In this document: piece after piece, positions 1 through 9,516 of the stretch
Layout: the number at the start of each line of letters is the position of its first letter
How positions within the stretch are numbered: position 1 is the stretch's first letter
Assembly: GCF_001005725.1 (NCBI RefSeq)
Contig: NZ_LBIC01000007.1
Span: 372,001 to 436,000 of the forward strand
Source of the DNA: Sphingobium chungbukense
GTDB taxonomy: Bacteria > Pseudomonadota > Alphaproteobacteria > Sphingomonadales > Sphingomonadaceae
Reading direction: 5' to 3'
DNA length: 64,000 bases
The notes under the pieces: generated by a model
Seen by the model: the letters and a program-made list of their open reading frames with translations, nothing else
Told to the model about the DNA's origin: nothing
Databases searched by the model: none
Translations under genes and position numbers: made by a program

Positions 1-293
1 TCGCGCTCGACCGTGACGACGTCACTGACCAGGCTGCCGCCCGAAAAGCTGACCCAGACGTCCTCTATATTGGTGCCGGCGACCCGTTCGGCCTGCTCGA
101 CCGTTTCCCGCACCGCGAGTTCGGTGCGCTCCATGTCGGCGATGAAACCGCGCCGCACGCCCCTGCTCTCGCGCTGGCCGGTGCCCAGGATCGCCAACTC
201 GCCATTTTCGGTGCGCCCCGCGATCAGCGCCGACACCTTCCACGATCCGATATCGATCGCGGTGACGAGCTTGTCGACCTTGGGCTGGGCCAT
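1..293 (-). CDS. ftsA: cell division protein FtsA, N-terminal part (truncated by window edge)
   Basis: Only the first 97 codons lie inside the window; the gene continues past position 1. FtsA is the actin-like protein that anchors FtsZ to the membrane and recruits later division proteins. Visible residues include the actin-fold phosphate-1 loop region AIDIGSWKVSALIAG at about residues 12-26 and, further on, the ETVEQAERVAG stretch typical of the 1C subdomain. The ATG at 291-293 follows ftsQ by 5 bases, as expected for the end of a dcw operon in which ftsZ would come next outside the window. The call rests on the motif and on the gene order; only the length cannot be checked. Confidence 0.95.
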   Translation of the reverse strand, partial: MAQPKVDKLVTAIDIGSWKVSALIAGRTENGELAILGTGQRESRGVRRGFIADMERTELAVRETVEQAERVAGTNIEDVWVSFSGGSLVSDVVTVER

Positions 294-298
294 GAAGC

Positions 299-1246
299 TT
301 AACCTTCCTCACCCTTTGCGGGCGCTTCCGCGCTCGCAGCGGGCTTATCATCCGATGCGCCGGTCGCCTGGCCTTGCGGCAGACGCAGCACGAAACGGTC
401 CGGGTCACGCATGTCGAATTTGACGATGCCTCGTCCGAGCAGACGGTTCACCCCGTCCATGCGCGCGAAATTGACAAGCGCGGTCGCGGAGGGCTTGTCA
501 CCCTCTGGCAGCGACAGCGTCTCGCCCGACTGGAAGCGCAAATCCCAGCGTCGGTTCCCGACCCAGGTCGCGCCGGCCAGCATCGGCTTCAGCGCAGGCG
601 CATTCTCCATAAGCTTGTTGAGGCCCGCGGTCTGGAGATTGGCGTTCGGCCCCACCACCAGCGGCAGGTCGGGCATCGCACCCGCCGACACCGATTGCAG
701 CACCACACCCTGCACGTCGATCAGGTGGAGCTGGCCGTCATGCTGCCAAACCGCCACCGGATCGCGCTCCACGATATCGACCACCAGCGTGTCGGGCAGG
801 CGGCGGGAAATGCGCGCATCCTTGACCCAGCCCAGTTTCAGCATGTCGCCACGTACCTTGGGCAGATCGAGCGCCAACATGGAGCGGCTCACCTGACCCA
901 GGGCAATATTGTAGATGGGCAGTTCGTCCATTCGCTCGACGCCGCGCACTTCGACCTTTTCGACCTCGAAACCGGCCTTGGCGGCAAGTTCCGACGCCTT
1001 CTGTCCGGCCATGGCGGGAACGCCCATCACCATGGCGATGCCGACCACGCCCGCCAGCACGATGCCGACGATCGTCCAACTCGCCACACGTTGCAGCGTC
1101 TCTTCGCTGAAGGGCAGCAGATCGAGCAGGCCGTCCACCCAGCTCCGCCGCTTGGCCGTACGGCCCCTTGCCCCACTGCGACCGCGCGCGCCGGTCGTGC
1201 GCGTCAACCGCGCCGTTCCGCCACGCCGGATGCGTGCTTCAGCCAT
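299..1246 (-). CDS. ftsQ: cell division protein FtsQ (DivIB family)
   Basis: Bitopic inner-membrane protein of the divisome core; with FtsL and FtsB it links the early FtsA/FtsZ ring to the FtsW/FtsI synthase. The 315-residue product has a basic cytoplasmic N-terminus of about 70 residues, one hydrophobic segment at about 60-85, then a POTRA domain starting near VEKVEVRGVERM, and a tail rich in Ala and Glu. I chose the ATG at 1246 because an AAGGGGGG ribosome-binding site sits about 6 bases upstream; an in-frame Met 6 codons earlier has no such site. The start overlaps the end of ddl by 8 bases, so translation is probably coupled. Confidence 0.95.
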   Translation of the reverse strand: MAEARIRRGGTARLTRTTGARGRSGARGRTAKRRSWVDGLLDLLPFSEETLQRVASWTIVGIVLAGVVGIAMVMGVPAMAGQKASELAAKAGFEVEKVEVRGVERMDELPIYNIALGQVSRSMLALDLPKVRGDMLKLGWVKDARISRRLPDTLVVDIVERDPVAVWQHDGQLHLIDVQGVVLQSVSAGAMPDLPLVVGPNANLQTAGLNKLMENAPALKPMLAGATWVGNRRWDLRFQSGETLSLPEGDKPSATALVNFARMDGVNRLLGRGIVKFDMRDPDRFVLRLPQGQATGASDDKPAASAEAPAKGEEG

Positions 1247-2189
1247 GTTTCGCCCCCCTTGCACCTTGCAGTGCGTCCTCGACTATACGCTCCACCAGTT
1301 CCGCATAGTCAATGCCCAGCTTCGCCGCCTGTTCGGGCACAAGGCTCAAGGGCGTCATGCCCGGCTGGGTGTTGACCTCCAGCAGAAACAGGCCCTCGAC
1401 CCCCTGATTGTCGTCCCAGCGGAAATCCGACCGCGAGGCCCCTTTGCAGCCCAGCAACTGATGGGCACGCAACGCGATCGCCTTGCAAGCCTGCCCAATC
1501 TCTTCGGGAATCTCCGCCGGACAGACATGCTCGGTCATGCCGTCGGTATATTTGGCGTCGAAATCATAGAAGCCGCTCTTGGGCCGCAATTCGGTCACCA
1601 GCAGCGCTTCATCGCCCAGCACGGCCGTCGTCAGTTCCCGGCCGCGAATATAGGGTTCGGCGAGCAGTTCATCGAAATGCAGCCACGGCCCCTCGACATC
1701 GCGGCCGATGGGTGAGCCATAATTGCCGTCCTGTGTCACGATGGCGACACCGACCGAACTGCCCTCATTGACCGGCTTCACCACATAGGGGCGCGGCAAG
1801 GGATCGGCTTCGAACAGGCTCTCGCTGCTCACGATATGCCCGCCGGGCATGGGGATGCCGTGCGGCACCAGTGCCTGCTTGGTAAGCTGCTTGTCGATGG
1901 CGATGACCGAGGTGGCAAGGCCCGAATGGGTGTAGGTGAGCCCCATAAGGTCCATCATGCCCTGCACCGTGCCATCCTCGCCGGGGACGCCATGGAGGGC
2001 GTTGAACACGACATCGGCCTTGGCTTCGGCAAGACGCGCAGCGACATCGCGGTCCATGTCGATCCGCGTGACCTTGTGCCCGCGCGATTCCAGTGCCTTG
2101 GCGACGCCTTCGCCGCTCGACAGCGAAACGGGCCGCTCGGCCGACCAGCCGCCCATCAGGACAGCAACATGCCAGGGACCACGGCTCAT
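1239..2189 (-). CDS. ddl: D-alanine--D-alanine ligase
   Basis: ATP-grasp enzyme joining two D-alanines into the dipeptide that MurF adds to the UDP-MurNAc tripeptide. The 316-residue protein begins with the family signature HVAVLMGGWSAERPVSLSSG (residues 6-25), has the EDGTVQGMMDLMGLTYTHSG segment near 75-95, the ATP-grasp PYVVKPVNEGSSVGV, and the C-terminal FLLEVNTQPGMTPLSLVPEQ block with the Mg-binding Glu and Asn. The ATG at 2187-2189 forms an ATGA overlap with the murB stop, which fixes the start and implies coupled translation. A longer in-frame reading upstream overlaps murB and is not supported. Confidence 0.97.
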   Translation of the reverse strand: MSRGPWHVAVLMGGWSAERPVSLSSGEGVAKALESRGHKVTRIDMDRDVAARLAEAKADVVFNALHGVPGEDGTVQGMMDLMGLTYTHSGLATSVIAIDKQLTKQALVPHGIPMPGGHIVSSESLFEADPLPRPYVVKPVNEGSSVGVAIVTQDGNYGSPIGRDVEGPWLHFDELLAEPYIRGRELTTAVLGDEALLVTELRPKSGFYDFDAKYTDGMTEHVCPAEIPEEIGQACKAIALRAHQLLGCKGASRSDFRWDDNQGVEGLFLLEVNTQPGMTPLSLVPEQAAKLGIDYAELVERIVEDALQGARGAKHG

Positions 2190-3142
2190 TTCGACAACCT
2201 CACTAGATTTTCCTGATTGGCGTCGTCGGCAAACAGGCCGACACGCTGAATTTCCCATTCCAGTTCAACGCCGCTCTTTTCCCTGACGCGGCGGCGGACC
2301 TCCTCGCCCAAAGCCTCAATGTCCGCGCTGGTCGCATCGCCGAGGTTGAGGAGGAAATTGGTGTGCTTCTCAGAGACCTGCGCCCCGCCCAGTTGCAGGC
2401 CGCGGCATCCGGCCTGATCCACAAGGGCCCAAGCCTTGTGCCCTTCCGGATTCTTGAAGGTCGACCCTCCGGTCTTGCTGCGCAGCGGCTGGCTTTCCTC
2501 GCGCGCGGCGGCGATGCGGTCCATCTCCGCCTGGATCGCGGCCGGTTCGCCCGGAACGCCCCGGAAGACCGCGCTCACCACCACGGCGCCTTCGGGCAGC
2601 ATGCTGTGGCGATAGGTGTAGCCCAGCGCGTCGAGCGGCAGCGTTACCCTCTCACCCGAACGCAGCACCACTTCGCACTCCACGAGAATATCGCAGGTCT
2701 CGCGTCCATAGGCGCCACCATTCATCCGCACGAAACCGCCGACCGTGCCGGGGATCGAACGCAGGAACTCCAGTCCGGCGATCCCGGCATCCCGCGCCGT
2801 CGAGGAAACGAGGATACCCGAAGCCCCTCCCCCGCAACGCAGCGACGTCGCGTCCACCTGCTCCACCCTGGCGAAGGGCTTGCCAAGGCGCACGACTACA
2901 CCCGGAACGCCGCCATCGCGGACGATCAGGTTGGACCCCAGCCCCAGCGCCATCACCGGGATCGCCGGATCGCACAGGCGCAGAAAATCGGAAAGGTCTT
3001 CGGCATCCTTCGGCTCGAACAGCCATTGCGCGCGGCCCCCCGCCTTGAACCAGACAAGGGGACCAAGCGGCGCATCCGCCTTGAGCGAGCCGCGAACCGG
3101 AGGGAGGGAGTTCGCCGCCAGCGTCAATCGCGCATCCCCCAA
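2186..3142 (-). CDS. murB: UDP-N-acetylenolpyruvoylglucosamine reductase
   Basis: FAD enzyme reducing UDP-GlcNAc-enolpyruvate to UDP-MurNAc, the second committed step of peptidoglycan synthesis. The 318-residue sequence shows the FAD-binding LGLGSNLIVRDGGVPGVVVR (near 65-85), the GIAGLEFLRSIPGTVGG block with the following MNGGAYG, and KTGGSTFKNPEGHKAW with the catalytic Ser. The C-terminal EVRRRVREKSGVELEWEI is the usual family end, typical of type I/IIa MurB. No in-frame ATG exists near the start; the TTG at 3142 is preceded by weak GA-rich sequence and would overlap the small upstream gene by 19 bases. A TTG at 3127 is an alternative. Confidence 0.95.
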   Translation of the reverse strand: MGDARLTLAANSLPPVRGSLKADAPLGPLVWFKAGGRAQWLFEPKDAEDLSDFLRLCDPAIPVMALGLGSNLIVRDGGVPGVVVRLGKPFARVEQVDATSLRCGGGASGILVSSTARDAGIAGLEFLRSIPGTVGGFVRMNGGAYGRETCDILVECEVVLRSGERVTLPLDALGYTYRHSMLPEGAVVVSAVFRGVPGEPAAIQAEMDRIAAAREESQPLRSKTGGSTFKNPEGHKAWALVDQAGCRGLQLGGAQVSEKHTNFLLNLGDATSADIEALGEEVRRRVREKSGVELEWEIQRVGLFADDANQENLVRLSK

Positions 3143-3321
3143 AGCCGCATCCAGCCCTTCATCGCCTTCATGCCAGCCTCACCCGCATCATGGGCGGCGA
3201 GCCCGGCATCGACATTGCGCTGGGCCGCGTCGACCATCTGCTGCGCGACCTCGACGCCCTGCATCTGGATGTCGATCATCCGCTTCTGCATTTCGAGGCC
3301 GACATTGAACAACTCAAACAT
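3124..3321 (-). CDS. small amphipathic protein inside the dcw cluster, function unknown
   Basis: A 65-residue protein wedged between murC and murB. Its ATG at 3319-3321 shares one base with the murC stop (TGATG), so it is almost certainly translated by coupling. The sequence is rich in Met, Gln, Ala and Asp ([19 protein letters not shown], then VAQQMVDAAQRNVDAGLA) and looks like one or two long amphipathic helices ending in GWMRLWGMRD. No membrane segment or signal peptide is visible. I do not recognise a family. The overlap with the start of murB and the tight packing argue for a real gene with a role linked to precursor synthesis or division, but that is inference. Confidence 0.75.
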   Translation of the reverse strand: MFELFNVGLEMQKRMIDIQMQGVEVAQQMVDAAQRNVDAGLAAHDAGEAGMKAMKGWMRLWGMRD

Positions 3322-4742
3322 CAGACCGCCTCTTTCGCCGCGACCGCCGGAGCCAGCCCCGCCGCCCATTTGGTGATGTCGCCCGCGCCCAGGCAGATGA
3401 TCATGTCATCGGCCTGCACATCGGCGGCAATCGCGCGCGCAAGATCGTCCGCGCTCTCGATGGTCGCAGCGTGGCGATGGCCGCGACGCTTGAGACCGGC
3501 GACGAGCTCGGCGCTGTCCACACCCTCGATCGGCTGCTCGCCCGCCGGATAGACCGGCGCCGCATAGACGAGATCGGCATCGTTGAAGGCCTGCTGGAAC
3601 TCGTCCATCAGGTCGCGCAGACGCGTGAAACGGTGCGGCTGGACCACGGCGATGACCCGGCCTTTCGCACCTTCGCGGGCAGCGGCAAGCACGGCCTTGA
3701 TCTCGACCGGATGGTGGCCATAGTCGTCGATGACGGTCGCGGTGCCGCCGCCAACGGCGATTTCCCCGACCTTGGTGAAGCGGCGCTTCACCCCGCCGAA
3801 CTTGGCGAAGCCGGTCTGGATGGTCGCGTCGTCGATGCCCATTTGCAGCGCCACGCCGATCGCCGCCATGGCGTTCAGCACATTGTGGCGGCCCGGCATC
3901 GGCATTTCGATGCCCTCGATGCGGCGGGCGGAGCCGTCACGTTCGCGGATCTGCACGTCGAAGCGGTTGCCGCCGGGAACCGGTTGCACATTCTCGCCCC
4001 GAATATCGGCTTGCGCCGAGAAACCATAGGTGACGATACGCCGGTCCTGCACGCGGGGCAGGATGGCCTGAACCTCCGGATGGTCGAGGCAGAGCATCGC
4101 GGCGCCGTAGAAAGGCACATTCTCGACGAACTCGACAAAGGCGTCCTTCACCTTGTCGAAGCTGCCATAATGGTCGAGATGCTCGGGATCGATATTGGTC
4201 ACGACCGCCAGCGTACCGTCCAGCCGCAGGAAGCTGCCGTCGCTCTCGTCGGCTTCGACCACCATCCAGTCGCTCTTGCCGAGGCGGGCGTTGGAGCCGT
4301 AGCTGTTGATGATACCACCATTGATCACGGTCGGATCGACCCCGCCCGCGTCCAGAAGCGCAGCAACCATGGAAGTGGTCGTGGTCTTGCCATGCGTGCC
4401 CGCGACCGCGACGGTGGATTTGAGGCGCATCAGTTCCGCCAGCATTTCGGCGCGGCGGATGACGGGCACGCGCTTTTCCAGCGCCAGATCGACTTCCGGA
4501 TTGCCCTTCTTGATCGCGGTGGAGGTCACGACCACGGCCGCGTCGCCCAGATTCTCGGCCTTGTGGCCGATCATCACCGCTATGCCCTTCTTGCGCAGCC
4601 CTTCGACGACATAGCCTTCCGCCACGTCGGACCCTTGAACCTTGTAACCCAGATTATGCATCACTTCGGCGATGCCGGACATGCCGATGCCGCCAATGCC
4701 GATGAAATGGATCGTGCCGATGTCGGTGCCGACACCCTTCAT
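3321..4742 (-). CDS. murC: UDP-N-acetylmuramate--L-alanine ligase
   Basis: Cytoplasmic Mur ligase adding L-alanine to UDP-MurNAc with ATP. The 473-residue protein starts with the UDP-binding [18 protein letters not shown] motif (residues 11-28), carries the ATP-binding P-loop [14 protein letters not shown] near 113-126, the HLDHYGSF stretch of the central domain, and [12 protein letters not shown] plus [13 protein letters not shown] typical of MurC. The ATG at 4742 overlaps the murG stop as ATGA. It fits full family length and all motifs are intact. Confidence 0.98.
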   Translation of the reverse strand: MKGVGTDIGTIHFIGIGGIGMSGIAEVMHNLGYKVQGSDVAEGYVVEGLRKKGIAVMIGHKAENLGDAAVVVTSTAIKKGNPEVDLALEKRVPVIRRAEMLAELMRLKSTVAVAGTHGKTTTTSMVAALLDAGGVDPTVINGGIINSYGSNARLGKSDWMVVEADESDGSFLRLDGTLAVVTNIDPEHLDHYGSFDKVKDAFVEFVENVPFYGAAMLCLDHPEVQAILPRVQDRRIVTYGFSAQADIRGENVQPVPGGNRFDVQIRERDGSARRIEGIEMPMPGRHNVLNAMAAIGVALQMGIDDATIQTGFAKFGGVKRRFTKVGEIAVGGGTATVIDDYGHHPVEIKAVLAAAREGAKGRVIAVVQPHRFTRLRDLMDEFQQAFNDADLVYAAPVYPAGEQPIEGVDSAELVAGLKRRGHRHAATIESADDLARAIAADVQADDMIICLGAGDITKWAAGLAPAVAAKEAV

Positions 4743-5920
4743 GCGGGAACTCCCTGGAGATTGAGGCTGGTCGGCGTCGGGCCGACCTTGAGCGGATCGT
4801 TCATGATCGGCGCGGAGCCGATGCTTTCCAGCAGATCGGCCATGTCGCGCGCCGCGTCGGGGCGGCCGCAGGCGCGGGCGCGCCTGGCAGCGTTCTGAAG
4901 CGCGCCGGGTTCCAGCGCCATTTTCTGCATCTGCTTGGCGAGTTCGACCGCGGTGAAGCGCGCCTGCGGTATCGTCCGCGCTCCGCCCGCCTCGGTCATC
5001 TCGCGGGCGTTGGCGGTCTGATGGTCGTCCATGGCGCTCGGCAGCGGGATCAGGATCGCCGGACGGCCAGCGCAGGTCAGTTCCGCCAGCGTCGAAGCCC
5101 CCGCTCGCGCAATCACCAGATGCGACCAGCCCAGCTTTTCCGGAACATCGTTGAAATAGGTCGCCAGATCGGCCGGAATCTCAAGATCGGCATAGAGCTT
5201 GCGTACCCGCTCGATATCCTCGGCGCGGCATTGCTGCGTCACCTGCAAGCGGCGGCGCAGGCTGAGCGGCAACATGCCGAGGCCATCGGGCACCACGCTC
5301 GACAGGATGGTCGCGCCCTGGCTGCCGCCGATCACCAGCACGCGAAACACGCTCTCGTCGGTCAGCGCGGGGAATTCCTCCTCGCGAAGCTGCTTCACTT
5401 CGTCGCGCACCGGATTGCCGATCAGATGGACCTTGTCGGCATAGCGATCCTTGAGCCGCTGCACGTCGGGATAGGCCGTCGCGATCGCATCAACCCGTCC
5501 CGCCAGATAGCGGTTCACCCGGCCCAGCACGGCATTCTGCTCATGGATCGCGGTCGGAATGCCGTCGGCCAGCGCGCCAAGCAGCGCCGGCATGGCCGGA
5601 TAACCGCCAAAGCCGACCACGGCGGTCGGACGGAACGTCTCGTTCAAGCGCCGCGCCATCGCCCGGCCGGCCAGAATCGATTGCAACGCCCCCGGCCAAC
5701 TCTTCGGATTCTTGGTCATCCGCCCGGCAGGCATGACATGGACCTGCGCCCGGCTTCCCGGCGCCTTATCGAAAATGCCGGGAATCTTCGCACCGCGCTC
5801 GTCCGTTACCAGCGCGACATGGTGCCCGCGCAGCATCAACTCTTCCGCAACGGCGTGCGCTGGAATCATATGACCACCCGTCCCGCCTGCGGCGAGGACG
5901 AAGTGTCGGGAAATGCTCAT
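4739..5920 (-). CDS. murG: undecaprenyl-PP-MurNAc-pentapeptide GlcNAc transferase
   Basis: Peripheral membrane GT-B glycosyltransferase that converts lipid I to lipid II using UDP-GlcNAc. The 393-residue protein has the N-terminal G-loop [20 protein letters not shown], the second G-loop [15 protein letters not shown], a third [28 protein letters not shown], and the UDP-GlcNAc-binding [23 protein letters not shown]. The ATG at 5918-5920 gives an ATGA overlap with the ftsW stop and is chosen over in-frame Met codons further upstream that would lie inside ftsW. The C-terminus carries about 20 residues beyond the usual core. Confidence 0.98.
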   Translation of the reverse strand: MSISRHFVLAAGGTGGHMIPAHAVAEELMLRGHHVALVTDERGAKIPGIFDKAPGSRAQVHVMPAGRMTKNPKSWPGALQSILAGRAMARRLNETFRPTAVVGFGGYPAMPALLGALADGIPTAIHEQNAVLGRVNRYLAGRVDAIATAYPDVQRLKDRYADKVHLIGNPVRDEVKQLREEEFPALTDESVFRVLVIGGSQGATILSSVVPDGLGMLPLSLRRRLQVTQQCRAEDIERVRKLYADLEIPADLATYFNDVPEKLGWSHLVIARAGASTLAELTCAGRPAILIPLPSAMDDHQTANAREMTEAGGARTIPQARFTAVELAKQMQKMALEPGALQNAARRARACGRPDAARDMADLLESIGSAPIMNDPLKVGPTPTSLNLQGVPA

Positions 5921-7119
5921 CGACCACTCCATTTGACGACCGTGTGCCGACCCATGAAGGGATTGCGCCGCGTGAACGCGAGCAGCAGGCCGACGCCGAT
6001 ACAAAGCGCCAGCATAGAGGAGCCGCCATAGCTGATAAAGGGCAGCGTCATGCCCTTGGAAGGAAATATCTGGGCATTGACGCCCATATTGATGATCGCC
6101 TGCAAGCCGAATTGGGTGGTGAGGCCTGCTGCTGCGAGGATGGTGAAATTATCGTCCTCATCCAGCATCCGCAGAAACACGCGCACCACGATGGCCAGAT
6201 AGACGCAAGCAATGCCGATACAGGCAAGCAGGCCGAACTCCTCCCCGATCACGGAGAAAATATAGTCGGTATGCGCCTCGGGCAGCCGGAATTTGGCCTG
6301 CCCGCCGCCCGGCCCGACACCCAGGAAACCGCCATGGGTGATGGTGCGGAAGGCCAGTTCGGTCTGGTCCGGCCCCATATCCTGCGCCACACCGATACCC
6401 AGGAAGTCGTTGATCCGCTGACGTCCATTCTCGTAGAACATGTACATCAGCACCAACCCACCCAGCCCGGCGCCGGCAAGACCGCCGATAGCCTTCATCG
6501 ACACGCCCGACAGCAGCAGCAGACCACCCCAGCAGGCGAGGAAGATCACGGTCTGGCCGAAGTCCGGCTGCTTCATGAGGATCGCGGCGATCAGCGCCGT
6601 GGTTGCGCCGGTAAAGGGGATCACCGGCAGCGTCATGTCCTTGCCGCGCAGGGAAAGCAGCCAGGCCATGGTGACGACATAGACGGGCTTCAGGAACTCG
6701 GAGGGCTGGAAGCGGAAGCCCGGCAGGTCGATCCAGCGCTTCGCCCCGTTCACCACCGATCCCAGCACCGGCACCAGCAACAGCGCGATCGCAAAAAAGA
6801 TGCAGAGCCCGACCGCCAGCCGACGCGCCTGGGTCCGCGGCAGCATGGAGATCACCAGCATGATCGGCAGACCGATGAACACCCACATGAGTTGGCGGTA
6901 GAAATAGATGAGCGGCGTTACCGAAACCGTGCTGGTGGAACGGTCGATCGCCGCGACCGGCGAGGCTGCCGCGACGGCGACCAACCCGATCGCCATCAGC
7001 GCGACGATCAGCGACAGCAACACGCGGTCGATTTCCCAGAACCAGATGGCCAGCGCCGTGCGCTCACGCGGGACGGTGCGGTTCCTGAACTCCTTGACCA
7101 GTTCACCAGCCCTGAACAT
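5917..7119 (-). CDS. ftsW: peptidoglycan glycosyltransferase FtsW (SEDS family)
   Basis: Polytopic septal peptidoglycan polymerase that works with FtsI. The 400-residue protein has a short cytoplasmic N-terminus and about ten hydrophobic segments. Family motifs seen are GSVVNGAKRWIDLPGFRFQP followed by SEFLKP, LMKQPDFGQTV, the DFL/GIG region after QRINDFLGIG, and HTDYIFSVIGEEFGLLACIG with the SEDS catalytic-site Asp loop, then INMGVNAQIFPSKGMTLPF and SYGGSS. The ATG at 7117-7119 lies 13 bases past the murD stop; the open frame extending further upstream is the antisense shadow of murD. Confidence 0.97.
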   Translation of the reverse strand: MFRAGELVKEFRNRTVPRERTALAIWFWEIDRVLLSLIVALMAIGLVAVAAASPVAAIDRSTSTVSVTPLIYFYRQLMWVFIGLPIMLVISMLPRTQARRLAVGLCIFFAIALLLVPVLGSVVNGAKRWIDLPGFRFQPSEFLKPVYVVTMAWLLSLRGKDMTLPVIPFTGATTALIAAILMKQPDFGQTVIFLACWGGLLLLSGVSMKAIGGLAGAGLGGLVLMYMFYENGRQRINDFLGIGVAQDMGPDQTELAFRTITHGGFLGVGPGGGQAKFRLPEAHTDYIFSVIGEEFGLLACIGIACVYLAIVVRVFLRMLDEDDNFTILAAAGLTTQFGLQAIINMGVNAQIFPSKGMTLPFISYGGSSMLALCIGVGLLLAFTRRNPFMGRHTVVKWSGR

Positions 7120-7132
7120 GCAGCTTGCCCCT

Positions 7133-8446
7133 CTATTCCAGTGCAGCGACGGCGGCGGCGAAGGCATCACCCCTCGCCTCGAAGTCACGGAACTGATCGA
7201 AACTCGCACAGGCGGGCGACAACAGCACCACGTCCCCCGGCTGGGCCACCCGCGCCGCGCGGCGAACGGCGGCCGATAGCATCTCTGAGTCATCCACCGC
7301 CATAGAGGGACGCAACAGTTCAGCGAACATAGGCCCCGCTTCACCGATGGTATAGGCCTGTGCGACATTGCCGAACCAGGGCACGCACTCGTCCAGATTG
7401 TCCGTCTTGGCAAGGCCGCCGACGATCCAGTGCAGCCGCTTGCGGCCATCGACCGGCGGATAGGCGGCAAGCGCCGGCGCGGTCGAGGCAGCGTTGGTCG
7501 CCTTGCTGTCGTTGACATAGAGGACGCCGTGCAATTCCCGCACCCGCTGCATCCGGTGCGGCAGGCTGGCATAGCTTTGCAACGCGCTCTCGATCACCGC
7601 CTCGTCGATGCCAAGGGCGCGGGCAACGGCGATGGCGACGGCCGCATTCTGGGCATTATGCGGCCCTTGCAGCGCTGGCCAGCCCGCCTGTGCGGCAGGA
7701 TCGATGTCGGCGGCCTTCACCTCCACCCGCCGCGCGCCGGGGTGTGCGGCGATGGAGCGGCTTGGATCATCCTCCGTCGCGATCACCGCGACATGATCCG
7801 CCGACTGCATCGCGAACAACCGCGCCTTGGACGCGACATAGCCTTCAAAGCCATTATAGCGGTCGAGATGGTCCGGCGTGATGTTGAGCAGCACCGCCAC
7901 GTCGCAATCGAGGCTCTGGGTCAGGTCGATCTGATAGCTGGACAGTTCCAGCACATAGATGCCGCCTTCAGGCAGCGGGTCCTGCCCAAGGATCGGCAAG
8001 CCGATATTACCGCCCATCCGGGTCGGAATACCCGCCGTCTCGATGATATGATGGACCAGCGCGGTGGTGGTCGACTTGCCGTTGGTGCCGGTGATGCCGA
8101 CCACCCGATGCTGGGGCAGCGCCGGCCGCGCGAGCGCGAACAGCTCTATGTCGCCGATGACCGGCACGCCCGCCAGCTTCGCATGCATGGCAATCGGATG
8201 CTTGTTGAGCGGCACACCGGGCGACACGACCACACCGTCGAAGCCACGCAGGTCGATTTCTGCCGGATCGGCCAGTTCCGCCTTGCCCGCGACGACGGCG
8301 CGGGCTTCTTCGCGGCCATCCCAGGCGACAACCTCAGCGCCGCTCGCCGCAAGGCAATCGACCGTCGCCAGCCCCGACCGCGCCAGCCCCAGCACCGCAT
8401 ATTTCTTGCCCGCAAAGACGTCCGAAACGATCCCCATGGCGCTCAC
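7133..8446 (-). CDS. murD: UDP-N-acetylmuramoylalanine--D-glutamate ligase
   Basis: Mur ligase adding D-glutamate to UDP-MurNAc-L-Ala. The 437-residue product shows the N-terminal [20 protein letters not shown], the ATP-binding [17 protein letters not shown] (near 115-131), the LELSSYQID block, [20 protein letters not shown] and [18 protein letters not shown], with [12 protein letters not shown] near the C-terminus. The GTG at 8446 overlaps the mraY stop as GTGA; an ATG three codons later (8437) is an alternative. I prefer GTG because the same overlap style is used throughout the cluster. Confidence 0.97.
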   Translation of the reverse strand: MSAMGIVSDVFAGKKYAVLGLARSGLATVDCLAASGAEVVAWDGREEARAVVAGKAELADPAEIDLRGFDGVVVSPGVPLNKHPIAMHAKLAGVPVIGDIELFALARPALPQHRVVGITGTNGKSTTTALVHHIIETAGIPTRMGGNIGLPILGQDPLPEGGIYVLELSSYQIDLTQSLDCDVAVLLNITPDHLDRYNGFEGYVASKARLFAMQSADHVAVIATEDDPSRSIAAHPGARRVEVKAADIDPAAQAGWPALQGPHNAQNAAVAIAVARALGIDEAVIESALQSYASLPHRMQRVRELHGVLYVNDSKATNAASTAPALAAYPPVDGRKRLHWIVGGLAKTDNLDECVPWFGNVAQAYTIGEAGPMFAELLRPSMAVDDSEMLSAAVRRAARVAQPGDVVLLSPACASFDQFRDFEARGDAFAAAVAALE

Positions 8447-9516
8447 CGCAGCTTCAGCGTGGCAAGACCGGCCAGCGCCAGCACGAAGGAAATGATCCAG
8501 AAACGGATCACCACGGTCGGCTCAGCCCAACCCAGTTGCTCGAAATGATGATGGATCGGCGCCATCTTGAATACGCGCTTACCGGTGCGCTTGTAGAAGA
8601 AGACCTGGATGATGACCGACATGGCCTCGACCACGAACAGCCCGCCGATCACGCCCAGCACGATCTCATGATGCGCAGTGACGGCGATCACGCCGATGGT
8701 GCCGCCCAATGCGAGGCTTCCGGTATCGCCCATGAACACGGCGGCGGGCGGCGCGTTGAACCAGAGGAACGCGAGGCCCGCGCCGATGATCGCGCCGCAC
8801 AGGATGGTGAGATTGCCTGCCCCCGGTACATGCGGAATGCCCAGATAATGGGCGAAGTCCGCACGCCCGACCAGATAGACGATCGCCATGAACGCCATGC
8901 AGGCGATGATGACCGGCATGGTGGCGAGGCCGTCCAGCCCATCGGTCAGGTTCACCGCGTTGCCGAACGCCACGATCACGAAGGCAGCGAAGAGGAAGTA
9001 GAACGGCCCCAGTTCGATGGCGGGCCCATTGTAGAAGGGCAGGTAGAGCGCGGTATTGCCATGCTGGTTGACGATCAACCACGCCGCGAAACCCGCGATC
9101 AGGAATTCGAAGGCAAGGCGCATCTTGCCCGAAAGCCCCTTGTGACTGGCCTTCGTTACCTTGTCATAATCGTCCAGGAAGCCGATCGCGCCAAAGCCCA
9201 AGGTCACGAACAGACAGGCCCAGACATAGATGGATGACAGGTCCATCCACAGCAACACGGACGACATGACCGAAGTCAGGATCATCAGTCCGCCCATCGT
9301 CGGCGTGCCGCGCTTGGCGAGGTGCGTCTGGGGGCCGTCGTCACGGATCGGCTGCCCCTTGCCCTGCCGCACCCGCAGCCAGCCGATGAAACGCGGGCCT
9401 ATGACAAGGCCGATGATCAGCGCGGTCGCGATCGCGGCGCCGGCGCGAAAGCTCAAATAGCGAATGAGGTTGAACACACCCGCGAAATCCATGGTCTGGG
9501 CAAGCCAGTAGAGCAT
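8443..9516 (-). CDS. mraY: phospho-MurNAc-pentapeptide transferase
   Basis: Polytopic inner-membrane enzyme that transfers phospho-MurNAc-pentapeptide to undecaprenyl phosphate, making lipid I. The 357-residue protein contains about ten membrane segments and the family signatures [35 protein letters not shown] (substrate and Mg-binding Asp-Asp), [14 protein letters not shown], and the catalytic loop [12 protein letters not shown] with the C-terminal [14 protein letters not shown]. All are intact. Its ATG overlaps the murF stop by one base (TGATG). Confidence 0.98.
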   Translation of the reverse strand: MLYWLAQTMDFAGVFNLIRYLSFRAGAAIATALIIGLVIGPRFIGWLRVRQGKGQPIRDDGPQTHLAKRGTPTMGGLMILTSVMSSVLLWMDLSSIYVWACLFVTLGFGAIGFLDDYDKVTKASHKGLSGKMRLAFEFLIAGFAAWLIVNQHGNTALYLPFYNGPAIELGPFYFLFAAFVIVAFGNAVNLTDGLDGLATMPVIIACMAFMAIVYLVGRADFAHYLGIPHVPGAGNLTILCGAIIGAGLAFLWFNAPPAAVFMGDTGSLALGGTIGVIAVTAHHEIVLGVIGGLFVVEAMSVIIQVFFYKRTGKRVFKMAPIHHHFEQLGWAEPTVVIRFWIISFVLALAGLATLKLR

